Positions 56,958 to 64,000 of a stretch of 64,000 bases of DNA are shown piece by piece. The position numbers were made by a program, and so were the translations under genes. Source of the stretch: Notospermus geniculatus (lineage: Eukaryota > Nemertea > Pilidiophora > Heteronemertea > Lineidae). Every line of letters begins with the position of its first letter. The stretch's first letter is position 1. The stretch lies in assembly GCA_002633025.1 (NCBI GenBank), contig NMRB01000100.1:390865-454864 (forward strand), given 5' to 3'. Under the pieces are notes generated by a model. It saw only the letters and a list, made by a program, of their open reading frames with translations, ran no database searches and was not told the DNA's origin.

Positions 56958-59900
56958 ATGGAAGTCTTCTACACGCTGCCGTCTCTCCGGTATACGACCG
57001 GATTCAAGACCCTGGCGTTGGTTGACATGATAACGACAGTAACCTTGTGGCTCGTTGGTAAGTATATGCCTATAATTTTGAGGTAAACTCGAATTCAAAA
57101 ATGGAAGCTTTAAGTTCGCTGTTCATACCATCCATCCGTAGATTTTTTAAGGAGGAAACGATTTTCGTTCCGTCGCGGTCCCCGAGAATCTACATGCAAG
57201 TCCCGTTTTGTTGCTCACCAAGGGATAAGGATGACTGCCTGCCATTACTTTCACAGCGGTGTAAAGTATCCACAGTGTTGCCGTTTCTCACTGTTTCTCC
57301 ACAGTGTGTGGGATACACTGCGAAAGGATCAGACAGATTTCTCTGTGTTCTCCTATTGAAAAATCATGGTCTCTCTACTTGTCTTTTGTGCGGAAAAACT
57401 GAGATATAGGGAACACTAGTAAACGTTACACCGGATCTCTTGTTTGCTCACAGGTTGCGGGCGATCAGGCAGCGATCTCAAGGACAGCGTGCTCCACTAC
57501 AACTTCCTAACTTCCGTTTTCGACGTCGCCGTCATAGCTGTCGTGAAAACTGTTGCCATATTTGCCGTTCTTGAAATTATGGAAAACGTTACGATGGAAC
57601 TTCTGGAGCAACCGTTCGAGATGACGAAAAAGCGTCGAAAATTAATCAGCCATTGCTTTTTAATTTCGATTTCTTTAGTTTTTTTCTTTTTTCTTGGAAT
57701 TAAAAGTGTCATAGTTCTTCGCAACTACTTCAACGGAGGCGAAAAAATGCATTTACTATTCATGACTTCGCTAGTCTGTGCATTCACGTTTACCGCCCTA
57801 GAACTCGTATTGGCATTTTTGAGTTGTCGGTTTATGAAGAGACTACAGCTCCAGCGAATTCGCCATGTTGTTAATGAAGACGATGGCGGACGATTCAAAA
57901 GTGTAGATTTCAAAAGACTTCTCATTCTACTGAAAGACGTAAGTATATTTTCATACATGTACGTTTTGTGTAAGAACAAACGTAAAGATTACGACGGTCT
58001 TCTTTGATGGTACTGTTTTCATTTGATGATTTCCGTTCCTTCCTTTTTCTGTGATGTTTTTGCTCCTGGGCAATCGGCTTCAGGGAGTTGCAAATCCCCC
58101 CCCCCCCCCGAATGATTCTGCCAACGCCCGTGAATTTGCCGTGTTCTTCTTCCAGGAGTGGGCATTACTACTCGTGGGTTTCGTCTTCGTCATCTCAATG
58201 GAGATCATAGCTTCCTTTACCCCTAAATATGCTGGCAGTGTGGTTGATAAGGCAAGGCTCGACTCCTTAGGTAAGTACTTTTACATCTTATCACCGACAT
58301 ATGGATGCCGAACAATATGGGATGAGTGCCACTCGTGATGCAGAGTATGCAGAGAAAGTTTCTGGAAAGTACCGCGATTAAGAGCGCTGCTTAAAGGTGG
58401 CAGCACCGTGTGGCAATGGCTGCCAAGGACGCCATCTTGAATGCAATGATCTTAAGGATATTTGTCACTTTCGTTTCCGTTGTAAGCCTCTTTTATATTC
58501 CTTCCGATTCAGACGAGCTGAAAATGACAATCCTCATTCTTGGTGCCCTGTATGCTGGATCAGTCATCTCACGATTCATCAAGGCGTTGGCTTTCCAATT
58601 TGCTGCTCAGAAACTTGTCGCTAGGTGGCGGACTAATGCCTTCAACAAGCTGATCAGGCAGGACCTGGATTTCTACAGCAAGAATTAGTACGTATCTGTT
58701 TGAGGTAAAAGAACTCTGCGGGGATGTCAAGCTACCACTAAAATGCTTCTGATTCGAACCCTACCACACCCCTGCCCTGCCCAATACTCTCTATAGTGGA
58801 TGATCATAGCGTGACCAGTCGATAGAAATTGAAATGCATGTCATGGCACCATCTGCTTCTCGCGTTCACTAATATTGGGATTCTCACGTGACTTACCAAA
58901 ATTCTCTTTTTGCTTTTCAGCTCTGGCGAATTCGCAAGTCGGATATCTGCTGATCCAGCAAACCTCATGAAGGTCATTTCACAGGTAAGCATATCAGTCT
59001 TTATCCCCGTTTCAAAAATTTGTGCGTTTTTAGTTAGTTTTCACATGTAAAACGAAGCAGTGTTGCAACAAGGTCCCATCATAGAGTTGCTGCCGATGAT
59101 GACGACCGTGTGTCTTGCCCTTTTCCGTCTTTGCAGGGCTCTCCCGTCCATTTCGTCTGCGCCTTTCTGAACATTGGCCTGTCACTTGTAAACATGTTCA
59201 ACATCAGTACAACCGTCACAGTTGTCTTTCTTGCCCTCACGCCTCTGTTTGCCTTGACGACTTACATCAACGGTAAGTCCGAAATTCGCTGATGAAAATA
59301 ACTCCTGAAATTTCTGCAGCTGTATTTTACGAACAAAACTCCTGAAATTTCTGGAACTGTATTGAAGAACAAAACTCCTGAAAAAAACACCGAGAAGTGT
59401 TCATTTATCTTTTATATTCCAGGAAGATGGCAAAAAAAGCTTTGGGACAGTTTCCAGAGGAAACTTGCCGAAGCTATTGCTACTGCAGAGGTTTATATCA
59501 ACACTGTCCGCACAGTGAAGTGTCTCGGTCAAGAGGACCATTCAATCGAAAAATATTCTGAAGACATACGACAAGTCTACCTGGTGGGGAAGAAAGTGGC
59601 TGCTGTGAAATGTAAGTCAGTCGCTGAGGATGATAGGGCGCTGTTCCGCATGTGAGAATTTCTCGCGCCGGTGGGCTCTTTATGGGCAATTTAACCATGG
59701 GAAGTATACATGTAGGCTGTCGTTTGTGTCTAAGGATGAGGGTGGCGTCTAGTCTTCTCTGAAATCCGATTTCGTACCATGAAGCAGAAATAATCAGGTA
59801 CTTCATGACTAGACTTTATTTTCAGCCGTATGTGTGTGCCTCTTTTTCACCGTATACTGTTCGACCGTGCTGCTGATATTGGGTTACGGCGGAGACGTAC

Positions 59901-61559
59901 TACACCAGGGACAGATAACTCCCGGCCAATTTACCTGTACGTATAACACCCTAGGGTACCAACAATGAGGGGAATGCTATTTTACTTTCTGCTTTGCCCC
60001 ATTACATTTTCAAATTGAAGAAGAATGGATGGTGTTTTTGTCAGAAAAAATATACGTTGTCGTTAACGTTTAGATCTACGTTTATCGTTTGATTTCTAAA
60101 CCTCCGTATATCTCTAACGTGGCGTTACCTGCCACTACGGAGATACATGTAACGCCAAATAGCACTAACTTCACGTTTGACAAATAGGCCTACTGTTTTG
60201 AAAAACCAGGCATCACAGACGTTCGGTGGGGCTGCTTCCTAATGGATGGTCTTTCTTACATGTAGTGTCATATTCTATCTACTTTCCACATCGTTCTTGT
60301 CTTCATTTCAGCCATGTACATCTACGTTGGAAATACTGTTGACTTGATCAGTAACGAGTATAATTATTATGGCGAGTTTATGGAGGTAAATATTATTTGA
60401 TGGCTTCATCATGCCAGCTGCTACAGGGTCTACACTTTGTGACCTAATTCGATGTCTTTCACACGCAGTTTTTGATGTCGAGTGTCGTCTAGCATGTTTC
60501 CTATTGTTTTCCAGGCGTATGGTGCATCGCTGAGAATGATACAGATCCTAGACTTGGAGGTCAAGGACACAGGTGACGTCAAATCGCAACTCGACTTCGA
60601 TGAAATTTCTTTCCATAATGTCTTCTATTCGTACGCCGCCAGGCCGGAGCGGTACGTTCTGAATGGTGTCTCTTTCTGTCTACAAAAGGGGGATGTCGTG
60701 GCAATGATAGGGCCATCTGGCGGCGGGAAATCAACATTTGCAAGTTTGATATCGAGGCTGACTGTTGCGGAGTCTGGGCGTGTATGTATTGGTAAGTCTC
60801 CAATGATTGTATTCTCAAACTCGGTCAGGTGTGGCAGTGTCTTAAGGGTAAGATGACGCATATCTGTATACCAGAAAAGAAGTTGACGGACGTAGCAAAC
60901 AGCCACGAGGACTATTTTAGTATTCTAATTTCATTCCAGATGCCTGTGATATCAACACAGTAGATTCAGCATATCTGACACAACATGTGGCCCTTGTTGG
61001 CCAAGAGCCGATGTTAAATGGCGGAACAATCCGGGAAAATATCTCAAAATCGGGACACGTGACATTGAACGAGGTAAAGCACGACAGATCTTGCTATTGC
61101 CGACAGAATGATGAACAGACATAGAAGTAGACAAAAATTTGCTATATGTGAATTGGTGACATCACTTGCTGTGAGCCGTTCTTTCCAGCTTTTTCTTGGT
61201 TAATTTTCTGACAGTGGTTCACGCCTGCCCGGGAGTTAAGTTTTTGAGGCGAAGTTAGGTGTCTTGTCTGAACCGAAGCTACATCTATCAACAAATCAGA
61301 GTAGGCATATTGACATTATGGAGATGTAATTGATTAAATTTTCTTGGAGGGCTCGTCCCAGACTTCCTAACCCTTAATTGTGTTTCAGATTGAACAGGCA
61401 GCACGATGTGCACAAGCACACGGTTTCATTTCTTCCTTCCCGGATGGTTACGACACCGTGGTTGGTGAGAGAGGGATGCTGCTCTCTGAAGGAGAGAAAC
61501 AGAGGATCGCCATCGCGAGGGCTCTGCTCACCAAACCCAAGATCATGGTGATAGATCAG
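56958..61559 (+). CDS. ABC half-transporter, ABCB9/TAP-like (3' end outside window)
   Basis: ABCB9 (TAPL) relatives move peptides across lysosomal or ER membranes as dimers. Exons: 56958-57057, 57454-57938, 58084-58270, 58513-58687, 58921-58984, 59137-59272, 59423-59611, 59826-59936, 60312-60385, 60515-60791, 60940-61073, 61389-61559; all phases agree (701 residues so far). An N-terminal multi-helix region ([30 protein letters not shown]) resembles the TMD0 of ABCB9. The transmembrane core follows ([40 protein letters not shown]). The nucleotide-binding domain shows a normal Walker A (GPSGGGKST) and Q-loop (VALVGQEP). The signature reads LSEGE instead of LSGGQ, and Walker B ends VIDQ where the catalytic Glu is expected. 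The D-loop and H-loop exon is not found before 64000, so the gene runs off the window, is truncated, or lost an exon to the transposon after 61841. Confidence 0.85.
59296..59386 (+). repeat. Short tandem repeat in ABC intron 6
   Basis: Two and a half units of about 37 bp start with aactcctgaaatttctg. The array ends about 40 bp upstream of exon 7. It is too short to interpret further. Confidence 0.6.
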
Positions 61560-64000
61560 GTGATGAATCAAATAATGCAGTGACAGAAGTTGAAGCCGCT
61601 GCGCCACTGAGAGATTCTCGTTGAGTTGGCTCTCAATGGGCAAGTCACCATTGTTGGTTTCCTTTCGACTTACGCCGCAACTGCCCATAGTTTTCTAAGG
61701 TTGAGTTGTCCATAGACGAGTTGAAAGCTCATGGCCCCTTGAGAGCTTGCTAGACTGGTTCTCGTCTTTGCCGCTCTACTGCTGCGGCGCTCCGCGGGAA
61801 TGGAGGGGCAGCAGCTTGGAGCGATTCAGATTCAATATCCCAGGCTTTCCAGCGGCCCTAAAAATCCTAAATATCCCTAAATTTTTTTGCTCTCCCTAAA
61901 AATCCCTAATTTCAGGCCAATTTTGCCGATTTTCCCTAAAAATCCCTAATTTTCTCTTTTCTGGTAATCCCGCGGTGCTGCTATAAGTGTCGATGCGACT
62001 TGCATCTCTTGGAAGTCCTTGTGTTAGCTGTCATATTGATAAAATCTGGTTCCATTTTGGATTGTAATCCAGGATGCAGAACTGTAGGTATGCCCTGGCT
62101 TGGATGACGTGCTAAACATTAAATTTGATTACCACTATTCAGCATGACACAAAGACTTGCAGACACATGGACAACTTATCATCGCAGCCTTTTTATTATA
62201 TTTAGATGTATTATGCAAGTAAGTATCTCCCCCGACAGCAAGAATGAGAGGCCCACTGGAGGACTACAAGGGGCAGACTGGATGGGCCACTAGTGGCTGC
62301 CCCCAGCGGCAAACTGGTGGATTTGGGCCTTAGACCACTGGTGGACCACCGGTGGTAAATGAGGGTCTTTTCTGGTGGACCACTGTACTGTAGGATAACT
62401 GGGGGCCCATGGTGAACGTTCGTGGAATCTTTAAACATGTTAGAGGGAAGTGAGGGGACCTTTTGTACGGCAATGAGGCCTACATTTCATTAATATGATT
62501 TTCCTATGATTTCTGAGGGTGCAACCACTACACAGAGGAGGGCTTTACTTCAAATCTAATGACACTTGGTAGACAAAATGTCCCTGGCCAGTAAAAATTC
62601 CAAGTCTAGGACTTCATCTTAGCCAATAGGCCACGAATAGCTCCGACAAGTTCATATACATGTATTTATGTTGGGTTGAGAATATGATCTCTTGATTGGT
62701 TGATATAAAAACTACCTCTGCTGATATTTGTATTGAGCAATAAAAACCTTGAAATTGTGTCTAAGACATAGTTTTAATTTATATTTCGTAAGGCCAGATA
62801 AAAAATTACTTGTTTAGCGTCCGGGCAGTTTAGTTTTTTAGGGTCGGGAGGGAGGTTTTTATTTTTATTTTTAGTAGCTTTTAGCTGAAAAGATAGGTCA
62901 AAAACAAATAAAATTTTTTTTTTAATTTTCAAATTTTTGAGTAGGCAATTTTTTAATGGAAAATGCATTACAAAAAAAAATCAGGGATCTTGGCATTTTT
63001 CAGGTCGGGAGGGGACGCTAAACAAGTTTTTATTTTTATGTGGCATAATTAATATGTAAGTGGTGTTGCCCTCATTGGCACCCAGAGGCCCACCAACATT
63101 CACCGCCAGAGGACCACTGGTGTTTGCCACCAGAGGCCCACCAGTATTGCCATCAGAGGGCCACCATTTTTCCCACCGGCGGCTTGCAGCAGAAAATTGG
63201 GGGCTGCTGCTACCCCATGCCCCTGGTTTACCACCAGAGACACACCGATCGCTACAACCGCTGCCCTTCTTATCTGCCACCGAGGCCCACTGATGCTTGC
63301 TGTCTGGGTCACACCTTTTGAACACATGTTGAAGGCCCTAAAATCACCCTGAAATTACCTTAAATCCTCCCTAAATATCCCTAAAAATAATCTAAAAATG
63401 CCCTAAATTTTATAAAACCAAAGAAACGAGCAAATCCAAAATGTGATATTCATATCTATATATTACACTATATACACGGTACAAACGTTTTTTGTTTACA
63501 AACGTTTTCTGTTGCCCTAAATTTTGCCCTAAAAAGTTCCAGAAGTTGGCTGGACAGCCTGAATTAGGCTAGTTGAACGGCCAATGCAACTCACTGGCCA
63601 AAGAAACGAATAGGGAAGGGGCAATGGAAGAAAAAGGCCTAAACCAGAAAGGGAGCAATGCCCTCCATAACTGGAAAAAAATAAAATAAGGCCTACTAAG
63701 GGGAGAAAAGGGAAAGGAACCAAATGCCAAACTTTTTGGCCCTGACACTTAAGCTGGTAAAGGGGAGCTATGGCGTTATCAGAAACTCAGCATCTGGTGT
63801 TGAGACCTGACGGGCTGTTGGTTTTAAGGGTCCACATCCACCGCAACTCTGTTCTGAGGAGGGTGGTCTCATCCGGACATGTCTCCAGTATGGTGAACAT
63901 CACGTCCTTGACAGAATGTCAAGGCGTTTTGAAATGGGCATAGAGTAAAGAACAGTCCCTATTTCCCTAGCCTGATGTTGGACTTGTGGTTGTTCCTCCT
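61560..64000. other. Region after the last placed ABC exon
   Basis: It begins as an intron (donor cag|gtgatg). It holds a decayed foldback (about 61597-61735) and a 1.7-kb inverted-end element (61841-63561). I find no D-loop/H-loop coding sequence on the plus strand and nothing recognisable in the final 440 bases. Confidence 0.55.
61841..63561. mobile_element. 1.7-kb non-autonomous element with ccctaaa-rich ends
   Basis: The terminal caggctttccagc and gctggacagcctg are reverse complements with one change. Both ends carry runs of ccctaaaaat-type units. The interior has two blocks of degenerate ~25-30 bp repeats of the type gccaccagaggcccaccag (63060-63310, and on the other strand 62240-62440). 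No transposase frame and no clear target duplication are visible, so the boundaries are provisional. Confidence 0.5.

Noticed and set aside
58389-58512. Upstream extension of ABC exon 4 ([15 protein letters not shown]...)
   Set aside because: No acceptor of the right phase exists upstream, whereas ttccttccgattcag ending at 58512 gives a strong site, the right phase and the expected ABCB9 spacing.
61850-63540. ccctaaa runs as telomeric repeats
   Set aside because: The units are irregular (ccctaaaaat, ccctaaat) and sit at both ends of an inverted-end element; they are not a telomere array.
1-64000. CRISPR arrays, operons, riboswitches or viral genes
   Set aside because: The window is plainly an animal nuclear genome. 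No regularly spaced repeats, reverse transcriptase, integrase or capsid-like frames were seen.

Overview
This is a eukaryotic, intron-rich, AT-leaning window (roughly 40% GC by eye). Its non-coding DNA is full of short foldback transposons and of the words tacatgta and taggcctac. That texture, together with animal-type genes carrying GT-AG introns every 60-250 coding bases, points to a marine invertebrate deuterostome. My best guess is an echinoderm or another ambulacrarian. The species is not determinable by reading alone.

Layout. 1-6328: no recognisable gene, SINE-like and MITE-like repeats. 6329-22048 (+): a complete centrobin (CNTROB) gene of about 16 coding exons, disturbed by several duplicated exon blocks next to single-N joins. 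22455-36776: a ~7 kb segment present twice in tandem; each copy holds a complete six-exon trimethyllysine dioxygenase gene (TMLHE, minus strand, 24022-27162 and 31584-34578). 39716-47886 (+): TTC14 (S1-like domain, TPRs, very long RS-rich tail), without an identified first exon and with a reading-frame break at 46258. 49961-54474 (-): a five-exon TNF-superfamily ligand of EDA/TWEAK type, convergent with TTC14. 56958-61559 (+): a half ABC transporter of the ABCB9/TAP-like type, 12 exons placed, cut off by the window end before the D-loop and H-loop exon.

The genes do not form a pathway. They are a centriole protein, a mitochondrial carnitine-synthesis enzyme, a nuclear RS-tailed protein, a secreted cytokine and an organelle peptide-transporter relative. 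CNTROB and the EDA/TWEAK-type ligand in one 50 kb stretch recall human 17p13.1, where CNTROB and TNFSF12 both lie; this may be residual synteny.

The strongest structural message is about assembly. Several blocks are doubled, each beside a lone N or an N-run, and the copies differ by a few percent plus clean presence/absence of small transposons. This is what two haplotypes of a highly heterozygous animal look like when both are written into one scaffold. The TMLHE pair is probably two alleles: a 1,011-bp segment with no mismatch I could find occurs at both 22455-23465 and 29434-30444. I found no obviously new multi-gene system. The most unusual coding observations are the degenerate nucleotide-binding site of the ABC transporter and the exact 513-bp in-frame tandem duplication in TTC14.
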